From: JBCCMA01 sp045107005
GTDB taxonomy: Bacteria; Pseudomonadota; Gammaproteobacteria; Steroidobacterales; JBCCMA01
Assembly: GCA_045107005.1 (NCBI GenBank)
Contig: JBGCFP010000080.1
Location: forward strand, 59,455-123,454
Reading direction: 5' to 3'
DNA length: 64,000 nucleotides
A program made the position numbers and the translations under genes. Shown here piece by piece: positions 37,492 through 46,027 of the stretch; position 1 is the stretch's first letter; each line of letters begins with the position of its first letter. The notes below the pieces were generated by a model. That model made no database searches and was not told the DNA's origin. It worked only from the letters and a program-made list of their open reading frames with translations.

Positions 37492-38469
37492 TCAGCCTCC
37501 GGGCGTCAGCCCGCTCGAATAATGCAGCGCACCGCTCTTGTCGATGATTACTGCTTCAAAATCTTCCAATCGTTCAATCAGCGCCAGGCCCTTCTCGCGC
37601 CCGAGCACGAAAACGCCGGTGGATAACGCGTCAGTCATCGTGGCATCGGCACCGATGATCGTGACGCTGCGCAGCGCGCGCGCCGAATCGCCAGTGTCAG
37701 GTTTTAGTATGTGGTGGTGCCGCACGCCGTCGCTTTCAAAAAAACGCTCGTAGTCGCCCGACGTGGAAATCGCTTCGTCCTGCAGCGGAATGCGGGTAAT
37801 CAGCCCGTCTCGGTCGCGCGGATCGCGGATACCGACGGTCCACGGACGCCCGCGACGATCACCCAGAATGCGGCTGTCTCCGCCGGCGGTCACAATGGCG
37901 CTGGTCACGCCACGCTTGCGCAGGATCTTGACGGCGTTTTCCACCGCGTAGCCTTTGGCCACGCCACCGAGGTTAATCTTGACGCCATCGCGCGCGAATC
38001 GAATTTCTCGCGTCGAGCCATCCAGCACCACGTTGCGAAAATCAATCGCCCGAGCGGCTTCCAGGCGCGTTGCGTCGTCAGGGCGCATGCCTTTGCGGTA
38101 ATCGTAATACTGACCCACGCTCTCGTAGGTGATATCGAAAGCGCCGTCGGTCAGATCCGAGAACGACAGGGCGCGCTGAATTAACTCATACAGTTCATCG
38201 TCGAGCACCACCGGTGACTTGGCGGCTCGCGCATTCACGTCCGACACCTTGCTTGTCGGTTTGTACGTGCTCATCAGGTAATCGATGCGATGCATTTCGT
38301 CCATCACCGCATCGATGAGCGCGTCGCCTGCCCCGCTCTCGGGCTCCCACAGTTCAACCCGGATGGACGTGCCCATAATCGCCGCTTCGCCCGACACCCA
38401 TTCGGCCGCAGCGACGTTTGCGACACTCAACGTCAGAACGCAGAGAACAATGCGTTGTGCAAAGCGCAT
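37492..38469 (-). CDS. apbE: FAD:protein FMN transferase (ApbE)
   Basis: A 325-residue exported flavinyltransferase that attaches FMN covalently to threonine or serine of periplasmic redox proteins. Signal peptide MRFAQRIVLCVLTLSVANVAAA is visible. Family motifs are GTSIRVELWE, MSTYKPTSKVSDVN, DGAFDIT, KINLGGVAKGYAV and the metal/catalytic segment ADATMTDALSTGVFVLG. ATG 38469 is chosen for the signal peptide. No FMN_bind-domain acceptor is encoded in the window, so its target is elsewhere or is an unrecognised protein of this operon. Confidence 0.94.
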   Translation of the reverse strand: MRFAQRIVLCVLTLSVANVAAAEWVSGEAAIMGTSIRVELWEPESGAGDALIDAVMDEMHRIDYLMSTYKPTSKVSDVNARAAKSPVVLDDELYELIQRALSFSDLTDGAFDITYESVGQYYDYRKGMRPDDATRLEAARAIDFRNVVLDGSTREIRFARDGVKINLGGVAKGYAVENAVKILRKRGVTSAIVTAGGDSRILGDRRGRPWTVGIRDPRDRDGLITRIPLQDEAISTSGDYERFFESDGVRHHHILKPDTGDSARALRSVTIIGADATMTDALSTGVFVLGREKGLALIERLEDFEAVIIDKSGALHYSSGLTPGG

Positions 38470-38477
38470 GGTCAGGC

Positions 38478-39650
38478 TCAGTACCAAAACGAGAAAAAGA
38501 CTTGAATGACGTCAGCGTCAAACGCGAACAGCGCTTCTTCACCCACCGGACCGCCGCCGGGAATATTGCGGAAATTGTCGTAATCAAACGCGATACGGTC
38601 GTAGGTCACGCTGACCGAGCCGCGATCAAGCATGCCCCAGCCCGACTTTACAAATTCGTAGGTGGCGCCAAGACGCAACGTCGTGTTGGAAAAACTGCTC
38701 AGCTCCTTGTCGCGCGCCAGAAAGTTCTGCTCGTCAATGCGCGAAAATAAATCACTGTAGAAGCTGGCTTGGGTTTGTTGATAGCTGCGAACTTTGACGT
38801 CAAAAATAAAGCGCTCGCCAAACGGGTGCGTGTAACCGATTTCGGCAGTGTGTGACTCGATATCCCAGGTATCACTAAAGTAGCGATACTCTGCGTGAAT
38901 GGCCGCACGGTAGTCGAGAAAATAGCGACCGCGCAGTGCCACGGCGGAACTGGTGCGAGTGTTCGGATAGCGTTCGCGTTGGTAGGAAAAACCGATCGGG
39001 CTCGACGCGTCAAGAAAACGCACCTGGCGATACGGGTTATTCAGAAACCCTTCGTCGGTGATCCCTTCGTAGGAAAAACCGAGTATCAGGTTTTTGGTGA
39101 CAATCTGCGAAATGCCCAAGCCGTAAATTTGTCGATCGACCTCTTCTTCGAACACGTCGTCACCGCGACGGCGAACTTCGTCGTCACCACGACCGTAAGA
39201 CAAACTGACCGTCGTCAAGTCGCCAAAGATGTCCTGGCTGATACTGACTGACGCAGCGCGACCGGTAAAATCGTTCTCGTCGCTGTTGCTGAGCCCCGCA
39301 CTGACGCGGGTTTTGCCGTTAACGTATTCGATGCCCAGACCCGCTTCCTTGCGCTCTTCGGTATACGGGCTGGCTGTCGCAATGACATCCACAGAAGCAC
39401 TGGTCACGCTGTCGACGTAGTACTTGCCGGACACCGCAAACTGTTTCCCGATGCGTTTGCGCACGAGCAAAGCCGGCCCGTCGATGGTTGCCCCATCGCC
39501 TTCATAGCGGTGGTACAGCACATCCGCGCGGTCTGGCGCCAGGTCAGCCGCCAAACTGACCACCGATGCGCTCGCCGCGCACAGCAATAGTGCGAGTCGC
39601 CCGATGCGTTGTCCAAAAGTGCTAGCTTCGATATTCACAATGTTGTCCAC
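38478..39650 (-). CDS. DUF3570 outer-membrane beta-barrel protein
   Basis: A 390-residue exported protein of the DUF3570 type: the mature N-terminus ADLAPDRADVLYHRYEGDG leads into many amphipathic beta strands ending on aromatics, and the last residues QVFFSFWY form a barrel C-terminus. Strands include FAVSGKYYVDSVTSASVDV and YRAAIHAEYRYFSD. It sits with DUF4266, ApbE and a TlpA-like thioredoxin, an association seen in many Proteobacteria; the shared function is unknown. The exact start is uncertain by some residues. Confidence 0.87.
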   Translation of the reverse strand: MDNIVNIEASTFGQRIGRLALLLCAASASVVSLAADLAPDRADVLYHRYEGDGATIDGPALLVRKRIGKQFAVSGKYYVDSVTSASVDVIATASPYTEERKEAGLGIEYVNGKTRVSAGLSNSDENDFTGRAASVSISQDIFGDLTTVSLSYGRGDDEVRRRGDDVFEEEVDRQIYGLGISQIVTKNLILGFSYEGITDEGFLNNPYRQVRFLDASSPIGFSYQRERYPNTRTSSAVALRGRYFLDYRAAIHAEYRYFSDTWDIESHTAEIGYTHPFGERFIFDVKVRSYQQTQASFYSDLFSRIDEQNFLARDKELSSFSNTTLRLGATYEFVKSGWGMLDRGSVSVTYDRIAFDYDNFRNIPGGGPVGEEALFAFDADVIQVFFSFWY

Positions 39651-39688
39651 AAGTGTCAGCGGCCCGCAGGGTCCGCCGAGTACGTTAA

Positions 39689-39913
39689 CTAGTTACAACC
39701 GCAGCCACCACCAGCGCTACCTGACGCGCCGCGGGAACCTTCGCGCGATTCGTAAACGTGATGCATGTAGGAGCTTGAGATCGGATCGCGATCAAACGCC
39801 ATGATCGGGTCAGCCAGATTCGCCCGCTCGTAAGGCTTCACCCAAGGCTCGACACTGGCGCATCCGCTGCCGAGCACAGCGATGGACAGCACGGCGACCA
39901 GTCGCACGCTCAT
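39689..39913 (-). CDS. DUF4266 lipoprotein
   Basis: A 74-residue lipoprotein: signal with lipobox LGSGC, the DUF4266 core VEPWVKPYERANLADPIM followed by MAFDRDPISSSYMHHVYESREGSRG, and a Gly/Cys-rich end GGGCGCN. The paired C-terminal cysteines could bind a metal or be the object of the neighbouring thioredoxin. It overlaps the TlpA-like gene by four bases. Confidence 0.9.
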   Translation of the reverse strand: MSVRLVAVLSIAVLGSGCASVEPWVKPYERANLADPIMAFDRDPISSSYMHHVYESREGSRGASGSAGGGCGCN

Positions 39914-40422
39914 TCGACCAGCACCGTGCGAATCATGTCCTGATAGACACTTTCGTCGCCCGCTTTGTAGCCTTTGTGGATGTAACGGATGTTGCCATCT
40001 CGATCGACCAGCACCGTGCTCGGCATGGCGACCACATCGTAGTCCTTGCTGACCTGGTTTTTCTGATCGAACAGAATGGGGAAATCGACCGGCAGATCCT
40101 TGAGCAGGGCCTTTGCCTTGCGCGAATCTTTCTCAACGTTTACCCCGAGCATCGTAAAACCCATGGGGCTGTAACGCGCGTGCAGATCGTCGAGCAGCGG
40201 CATCTCCTGTCGGCAAGGGCCGCACCAGGATGCCCAGAAGTTGATCATGACTACCTGTCCACGCAGCTCACTGAGCTTGATGTTTTCGCCCGACGCGCTC
40301 TTGAGCGTGAAGTCCGGTGCGAGAGTTCGCTCGGCCTTGGCACCGCTGAACGTTGCCATTAGCAGGAGCGGCAGCGCGACCAGCGCGGCGCGAATCAGGT
40401 TTGTGCGTGGTTGTTTACGCAT
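39910..40422 (-). CDS. TlpA-like periplasmic thioredoxin
   Basis: A 170-residue exported thioredoxin-fold protein of the TlpA/ResA type. The active site is FWASWCGPCRQEMP, preceded by LSELRGQVVMIN and followed by the cis-proline segment VAMPSTVLVDRDG. It should reduce disulfides in the periplasm, possibly the cysteines of DUF4266 or apocytochrome CxxCH motifs of the adjacent operon. It is in the middle of the operon. Confidence 0.94.
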   Translation of the reverse strand: MRKQPRTNLIRAALVALPLLLMATFSGAKAERTLAPDFTLKSASGENIKLSELRGQVVMINFWASWCGPCRQEMPLLDDLHARYSPMGFTMLGVNVEKDSRKAKALLKDLPVDFPILFDQKNQVSKDYDVVAMPSTVLVDRDGNIRYIHKGYKAGDESVYQDMIRTVLVE

Positions 40423-40439
40423 GGTTCGGACACCTCAAA

Positions 40440-41105
40440 TCAAAAGAAGAAAGAAAGACCAATGTGGTACTCAATGTTGTGCGCAGTCTTATCGGTACCG
40501 AGCAGGTCGATATCAAACAGGTGATCGCGCACGTCCAGACGCAGCGCCAGCGCATCGTTCATCAACAGTCGAAAACCGGCGCCAACGTTCACGGTGAAAC
40601 GATCGTCGCCGGCAAACTCGGTGCTCCCAACACCCCCGATCAAATACAGGCTGCTGGTGAACGCGCGGTTGCGCCAGAAAAACACTTCGCCCGGGAAAAT
40701 GTTGTACCCCAGCGAGGCGTTGTAGTACGTGAACTCGCGCTCGGAATCGGTCAGTAGCTGAGCATCGCCGCTCAGAAGTTCGAAGCTGGTCTCTTCGCCA
40801 TCGGTGGCGCCGTAGGCCGCTTCGATAAAGAAATCTTCGGTGACGTGGAACGCGAACCGCGCCCCAAATACCGTGTTGGTCCCGAAATCCTCAATCCCCA
40901 TCAATCCTGCATAAGCGCCAATTTCGAAGTTTTCCTTGTCAATTTTCGCGCGCTTGATTTCGCGTCGATCAATGTCGGGATCGATGACGATCGGGGTCGA
41001 ATCATCCTCGACCAGCTCGTCGGTCGACTGCTGGCCAAACAGCGAGCAGCCGGGCAGCGCCAGCGTGGCGAGCGCTATAAGAAGAACGAGAGACCGGCTT
41101 TCCAT
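40440..41105 (-). CDS. Outer-membrane beta-barrel domain lipoprotein (OMP_myx-like)
   Basis: A 221-residue protein with a signal and cysteine LPGC, then an 8-stranded barrel-like domain: FEIGAYAGLMGIEDFGTN, FYYNASLGYNIFPGEVFFW-like strands, SLYLIGGVGSTEFAGDDRFT, NVGAGFRLLMNDALALRLDV and the terminus HIGLSFFF. This pattern matches the outer-membrane beta-barrel domain abundant in Myxococcus (including Glt/Nfs barrels). The start overlaps the end of the SH3-barrel gene by 31 bases. Confidence 0.85.
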   Translation of the reverse strand: MESRSLVLLIALATLALPGCSLFGQQSTDELVEDDSTPIVIDPDIDRREIKRAKIDKENFEIGAYAGLMGIEDFGTNTVFGARFAFHVTEDFFIEAAYGATDGEETSFELLSGDAQLLTDSEREFTYYNASLGYNIFPGEVFFWRNRAFTSSLYLIGGVGSTEFAGDDRFTVNVGAGFRLLMNDALALRLDVRDHLFDIDLLGTDKTAHNIEYHIGLSFFF

Positions 41106-41803
41106 TCGTCAATTTCCTCATTGTCGTCGCGGCTGGTAAACACCACGTAGCTTTTGTATTCCAGACGAAAGACGAACTGACGCGTCAAATAGGCGCGTAG
41201 GCCCACACCCACGTGGGCAGTCTGGTCGGTGCGATCTTCGGTCGCGACAAGCGTAGCGCTAGGTTGCGTGCGAATAACGCCGGTGCCGAGCGTGAACATC
41301 GGCGAAATGCGTTTCTCCGGGTACAGCGTGTGGACCACGTTCAGGTTTGCGTACTCGCTGTCCGAAAAAGAACCCAGCCCCTTTGACACCGACAATTCGG
41401 TCGACAAATTCGGGCTGAGGGCAAACGAACCATAAATCGACACGACGTTGGCGCCGCCGAAGTCACCGCCGGTGAAACCCATTTCCCAGCGTCGATTGGA
41501 AAAACTGCCGAAATCTTCATCCTCAAGTTTGATGCGTGCGCCGTCCGCCTGCAGCGTGCGCTCCATCTGGTCCCGATGCACCCAGCCGCGCTTGCCTTTG
41601 CGTGTGGTGACCCGGAACCAGTCGGTCCGCTGCCGCAGCACTTCCACCGATTCGCCCTTGTCGACCACGTGAAACACCGGGTAGCCACGACCGGGGCCCG
41701 TGTGCATTTCCAGATAAGGATCGTCCACTGTTACCGCCACCGGTTTGGCCTCAGCGCCAAACGACGCGAGCAACAGACAGAGGATGGAGAGGAATCGCCG
41801 CAT
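41075..41803 (-). CDS. SH3 domain plus outer-membrane beta-barrel protein
   Basis: A 242-residue exported protein (signal MRRFLSILCLLLASFGAEA). A bacterial SH3 domain (about residues 22-85: LEMHTGPGRGYPVFHVVDKG, WFRVTTRKGKRGWVHRDQME) is followed by a barrel domain of the same kind as in the next gene (NVVHTLYPEKRISPMFTLGT, ending WKAGLSFFL). I chose ATG 41803, right after the upstream stop (TGA-CC-ATG). SH3 domains of this type bind peptidoglycan or peptides, so the protein may tie the outer-membrane ring to the wall. Confidence 0.87.
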   Translation of the reverse strand: MRRFLSILCLLLASFGAEAKPVAVTVDDPYLEMHTGPGRGYPVFHVVDKGESVEVLRQRTDWFRVTTRKGKRGWVHRDQMERTLQADGARIKLEDEDFGSFSNRRWEMGFTGGDFGGANVVSIYGSFALSPNLSTELSVSKGLGSFSDSEYANLNVVHTLYPEKRISPMFTLGTGVIRTQPSATLVATEDRTDQTAHVGVGLRAYLTRQFVFRLEYKSYVVFTSRDDNEEIDEWKAGLSFFL

Positions 41804-41805
41804 GG

Positions 41806-44439
41806 TCAGTCCTGTGGCACGTCGAACTGGTTGTTGTAGTACTGGCCGCCGATGTCGACCCATTCGACCAGCAGTTTGCGCTCCGCAGGCGTCAGGAAGC
41901 CGTCATGCGTGCCGCCCGCCCGGAACCGATCGAAAAACTGATCACTGTTGCTGGCCGACGCCACTGCGATTGACTGAGCCACGGGGACCGTGACGAATAT
42001 TGGCAACATGGTTTCCTCGTCGATGCCCACTTCAATGAGTCGGTCAATTAACTGGCCGTCCACAACTTCCTGCTCGTTGTCGCCAAAAAATAGCTCGCGG
42101 TAGGCCTTGAACTGGCCCGCGTTGTCCGGCGAGGGTCCATCTGACAAGTCTAACTGAGCGGCGGGCACCTGTGGCATTTGTGCCGCATCAACAATATTGT
42201 GGCAGCCGGTGCACGTGTAATCCGAGAGGACGGTCACACCGTCGTCCGCCAGTGTGACGCGCGGCAGGCTCCAGAGCGGATGAATCGATGTTTCGTAGTT
42301 AATGATCGAACGGCAGCGGGTGGTCCAGCTGTCAATGCACGCCAGAGACGCCGGCGGCGGCGTCTGTAAATCGCTGTAATTGAGGGCAAACGACTCGTCT
42401 ATTGGCCGGCCAGCAGCCACCGGATCGGTCCACTCATCTTCATAGACAATATCCAGACTCGGCGTCAGCGCCGCGCAATCGTTGGCGCAGCTGATGCGCA
42501 CCCGAACCTGGGCCATCGTCTCGCCGAAATCCGCGAAAAAGGCGGGATTGGTGTTGGGAAAAGGCAAACCCGTCGTTTGGGCACCCGCGTTGAGCGCCGG
42601 AAACAGGTCATCGCGCCCGTGCGACACACCCAGGTTGGTACGGTGACAACCGTTGCATTCGAGCAGTTCGCCGGGGCGCACGTGCATCCAGTTCTCGTGA
42701 GAACTGGCGCGACGTTCGCCGTCCACGTCGACCACCTCGATCTGAAACGCCACGTTCGCGGGCACTTTTGTCATGACCGAACCGTCCGGGGCGATCGGCG
42801 CGTAGCCAATGATCTCGCGCATGCCGATGCGACGCGAACGGCCGAACGCTTCGCGCGGCACCTCGACGACATCCTGATCCACTTCCGGTACGGATTTGGT
42901 CAGGCGAATAAACGCAAACGGGCGATCGTCCACGGTGGTACGCGCCGGGTCCGAAACAGCATCGAGCCCTCCTGGCGCAAAATCCTGACCGACGACGTCA
43001 TACACGCTGCGAATGTGCAGAATGCCGACTTCCTCGTCCACAGCGTCCGGATCGATGTCCAGACCGCGCAAATTGCTCGCGACTTGTGGCGGAAACGGAC
43101 GCTCCTGAACGGCGACAATATCGCTGAACATCACTCCTTCTTCCGGCGTCACGACCGGCAGCTGAGTGCCGTCGGTCGGCTCGTAAATCCATAGTCCGTA
43201 GAGCGGCGGCGCGTCGACTGCGGTCGGGTCCTCCAAAAACGTGGAAGTACAGGGCCGAATGATGTCCTCAACCGAAATTCGGCAATCGGACCAGCTGATG
43301 AACAATCGGCCGGTGCCGTCGAACAATGGAAACGCATCGGCGTACCGGCCGCCCAATGAGAAACTGTCGTCGGTCGTCACCTCGTTCAACGTGGCCGATT
43401 CCTGCGCCGGGCCGGGCATACCCGCATTGCTGAGCACCGGTTGCTCAATTTCAACGAAACCCTCGGCATCAATGGCGAGCAGATCACCACCAAGCGTTGG
43501 CGCAACAAACCCCCGCGCGAGAGTCAGGATTCGGCCGTCTGGCAACAGCGTTGGCTTCAGAAACTGGATGTCCGCGCCATCCGTACCGGTGGCGTGGCTT
43601 AACGCCCCGTACAGCAGTTTGAGATTCGTTCCATCCGGATTCACGGTGTACAAATTCATTGAGCGATTGCCGCCCACGTCGTCCCAGCGGCGAAAGACGA
43701 TGCGACCGTCGTCCAGTACGGACGGCTCAAGGTCGTGATTCACGTTGTATGAGATCTGGTCAATATCCGTGCCGTCATTTTCCATGACGTGCAACAAGAA
43801 CGCCGGTTCGTTACGCGATGTCGTGAGAGCGTCATACTGCGGCTTGCCTTCATCGAGCAGGATCGCTTTACCGGTGCGCTGACGCGTGGACGAAAAAACA
43901 ATTCTGTCGTCGGCTAGATACACCGGATTTATATCGTGACCGGCCTCCGCCACGATGTCGGACTCGATCACGCGACGCAGCGTGTCGTCGACCAGGGAAT
44001 ACTCCCAGATGTCCCACTTGGGTTGATCTTCGTCCTGCACGTTTTCCAACAACGGCATGCGCATCGCGAAGGCGACACGCGTGCCGTCGTAGGACGACGT
44101 CAAATCCCGAACGTCACCAAGTCCGCCGGTAATTTCACCCGTGATGTTTCGTTCCTCTGCGCTTGGCGAGGCGCGCTCGCGCACGAACACGTCGGCACCA
44201 GCGGCAAACTTGATTGCCTCGCGCGCGTCATCTTCGATTAACACGCCGTCGTCGTCAGTTGGCAACGGCCGCTTCACGTAAAGAATGGGAATATCGAGAA
44301 CCACTGGATCGGGTGATTGACCCGTTGCAACGCCGATGCGGTCGCCATCCGAGCCACCGCAACCGGTGTTCCACAGAGCCACCGTTGCCGCCAACGTTGT
44401 GGCCAAAACGATCCGCATTGCCGGTCGCGAATTTAGCAT
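41806..44439 (-). CDS. HzsA-related beta-propeller di-heme lipoprotein
   Basis: An 877-residue exported protein that resembles the hydrazine synthase alpha-subunit-related family. The N-terminus is a signal with cysteine (LWNTGC). The first half has TolB/PD40-like propeller blades (VRDLTSSYDGTRVAFAMR, HDINPVYLADDRIVFSST, HDLEPSVLDDGRIVFRRW). Two c-type heme motifs follow: CNGCH near residue 595 (in RPGELLECNGCHRTNLGVSH) and CTGCH near 743. Hydrazine synthase itself is confined to anammox bacteria, so a different reaction is likely. ATG 44439 is set by GGGAG upstream and the signal peptide. It heads the operon and ends two bases before the SH3-barrel start. Confidence 0.82.
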   Translation of the reverse strand: MLNSRPAMRIVLATTLAATVALWNTGCGGSDGDRIGVATGQSPDPVVLDIPILYVKRPLPTDDDGVLIEDDAREAIKFAAGADVFVRERASPSAEERNITGEITGGLGDVRDLTSSYDGTRVAFAMRMPLLENVQDEDQPKWDIWEYSLVDDTLRRVIESDIVAEAGHDINPVYLADDRIVFSSTRQRTGKAILLDEGKPQYDALTTSRNEPAFLLHVMENDGTDIDQISYNVNHDLEPSVLDDGRIVFRRWDDVGGNRSMNLYTVNPDGTNLKLLYGALSHATGTDGADIQFLKPTLLPDGRILTLARGFVAPTLGGDLLAIDAEGFVEIEQPVLSNAGMPGPAQESATLNEVTTDDSFSLGGRYADAFPLFDGTGRLFISWSDCRISVEDIIRPCTSTFLEDPTAVDAPPLYGLWIYEPTDGTQLPVVTPEEGVMFSDIVAVQERPFPPQVASNLRGLDIDPDAVDEEVGILHIRSVYDVVGQDFAPGGLDAVSDPARTTVDDRPFAFIRLTKSVPEVDQDVVEVPREAFGRSRRIGMREIIGYAPIAPDGSVMTKVPANVAFQIEVVDVDGERRASSHENWMHVRPGELLECNGCHRTNLGVSHGRDDLFPALNAGAQTTGLPFPNTNPAFFADFGETMAQVRVRISCANDCAALTPSLDIVYEDEWTDPVAAGRPIDESFALNYSDLQTPPPASLACIDSWTTRCRSIINYETSIHPLWSLPRVTLADDGVTVLSDYTCTGCHNIVDAAQMPQVPAAQLDLSDGPSPDNAGQFKAYRELFFGDNEQEVVDGQLIDRLIEVGIDEETMLPIFVTVPVAQSIAVASASNSDQFFDRFRAGGTHDGFLTPAERKLLVEWVDIGGQYYNNQFDVPQD

Positions 44440-44563
44440 TCGATATGCTCTCCCGAGCTTTGAAAAAAGGCTTGACGTAATTCCTGCCAAACCGAACTTA
44501 TGTGGAACCAACGCCCGCCGACGCACTTAAGACTGCCATCATGACGCTGCCGCTTGTGCAGTC

Positions 44564-44579
44564 TGTGAATCTAATCACA
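44564..44579. promoter_or_regulatory. CRP-family binding site (perfect half-sites)
   Basis: TGTGA-N6-TCACA, a perfect CRP/Vfr consensus, lies in the 383-base divergent region between the HzsA-related operon (start 44439) and the cytochrome/DUF1501 operon (start 44823). It could control either or both. I see no strong sigma-70 hexamers around it. Confidence 0.6.
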
Positions 44580-44736
44580 GAACTCATTTCTCGTTGAGCG
44601 ACTATCTGTTCTTGCTTGCTTTGTCGTCACTTCGCATTTGCTCTGACGCGAACCTTGGTGCCTGAAGTGCGACGTTTTGGAAACAGCTTGTTGCCTGCAA
44701 TGCCGAAAGCATACGCGAGCCACATAAGGGCTCAAG

Positions 44737-44756
44737 ATGTCGCACAATCGCGACAT
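44737..44756. promoter_or_regulatory. Inverted repeat, candidate operator
   Basis: A perfect 7-bp inverted repeat ATGTCGC-N6-GCGACAT lies 67 bases before the plus-strand cytochrome gene, in the same divergent region as the CRP-like site. The regulator is unknown. Confidence 0.35.
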
Positions 44757-44822
44757 TTGAATCGACGGATCAGGCTGCGCAATACTTGTGCTCACACTGC
44801 GATAACACCGAGAACGACTGCT

Positions 44823-46025
44823 ATGCCAAGAACTCTTGTCTCGAATCCCTGCTCCGAGCGCGCCGCATCACAACGCCCGGGCGTCTACGCTACGCTCGCG
44901 TGCACCGCGACGCTGCTGATGCTGGCCGCCACGGCGAGCGCCGGCCCGCGCGAACAGGCCAAGGTCATGCACGACCGCCTGACCGGCGCACCCCCGACCG
45001 CCGACGAACTCGACGCCACCAGTGCCCAAATTGCGGACGGTGACGCCGCCGGCGCCGCGCTCGCTGTCACGCTGGACGACGGCTTCTATAACGTAACCCT
45101 CAAGAATTTTATTGCCCCGGCAACCAACCGCGATCAGAGCGTATTTGTGCCGCTGAACGATTACAGCGCCACATTCATTGGCATGGTGCGCGACGACGTA
45201 CCCATGAATACACTCCTGTCAGCCGATCTGGTCTACGTCAGTGAAGCCGCAGGCCTGCCCGCGTATTCCGCGACCAATAATGACCACTACGAACAACTCG
45301 AGAGTCGCGGCATCAGTCTGCGCGACACCCTGGCCGCACGGACGCAGTCTCAGTTGACCTCTCTGCCGGCAACGGCGACCGCCGGCATCATGACCACGCG
45401 CGGCGCTGCGGAAGCGTTTTTCATCGATGGTACAAACCGCGCAATGTTCCGCTTCACCCTGCTCAATCACATGTGTCGGGATCTGGAACAAGTGGCTGAC
45501 ACCTCGCGCCCGCCCGATCGCATCCGCCAGGACGTGTCGCGCAGCCCCGGCGGTGACAGCCGTTTATTTCTGAACAACTGCATCGGCTGCCACAGCGGTA
45601 TGGATCCGCTCGCGCAGGCTTTCGCTTACTACGATTTTGACGAAAATGTGAATCAGCTGGTGTACACAGAAGGCCAGGTGCAGGAAAAGTACGGCATTAA
45701 CGAAGACACCTTCAAATTTGGTTTTGTGACGCCTGACGACTCCTGGGACAACTACTGGCGCACCGGGCGCAACGGCGTTATCGGCTGGGACGAAAACCGA
45801 CCGGCTTCAGGCAACGGCGCCAAGTCACTGGGCGAAGAGCTCGCCAACACCGAGGTGTTTGCGTCGTGTCAGGTCACCAAGGTATTTCGCAACGTCTGCT
45901 TGCGCGATCCTGTCGATGCGGCCGACCGCGCCCAAATTGAAACGATGACCCAAGCCTTCAAGAGCGACGGCTATTCACTGCGTCCGGTATTTGCCGACGC
46001 CGCTGTTTACTGCATGGGCGAATAG
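44823..46025 (+). CDS. Exported CxxCH mono-heme cytochrome-like protein
   Basis: A 400-residue exported protein with a single c-type heme motif CIGCH (near residue 254, in LNNCIGCHSGMDPLAQAFAYYD). The signal is the hydrophobic stretch ATLACTATLLMLAATASAG. The segment after the heme (FAYYDFDENV) and the ordered N-terminal part (LTGAPPTADELDA) recall DUF1585/DUF1588-type cytochrome-associated proteins, but I cannot name the family. The frame is open 69 codons upstream; ATG 44823 is preferred for the signal peptide, though its ribosome site is weak. It precedes the LamG gene by two bases. Confidence 0.75.
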   Translation: MPRTLVSNPCSERAASQRPGVYATLACTATLLMLAATASAGPREQAKVMHDRLTGAPPTADELDATSAQIADGDAAGAALAVTLDDGFYNVTLKNFIAPATNRDQSVFVPLNDYSATFIGMVRDDVPMNTLLSADLVYVSEAAGLPAYSATNNDHYEQLESRGISLRDTLAARTQSQLTSLPATATAGIMTTRGAAEAFFIDGTNRAMFRFTLLNHMCRDLEQVADTSRPPDRIRQDVSRSPGGDSRLFLNNCIGCHSGMDPLAQAFAYYDFDENVNQLVYTEGQVQEKYGINEDTFKFGFVTPDDSWDNYWRTGRNGVIGWDENRPASGNGAKSLGEELANTEVFASCQVTKVFRNVCLRDPVDAADRAQIETMTQAFKSDGYSLRPVFADAAVYCMGE

Positions 46026-46027
46026 AC

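Noticed and set aside
41806..44439. True hydrazine synthase
   Set aside because: Only the alpha-subunit-like propeller and heme segments are present; no beta/gamma subunits or anammox context.
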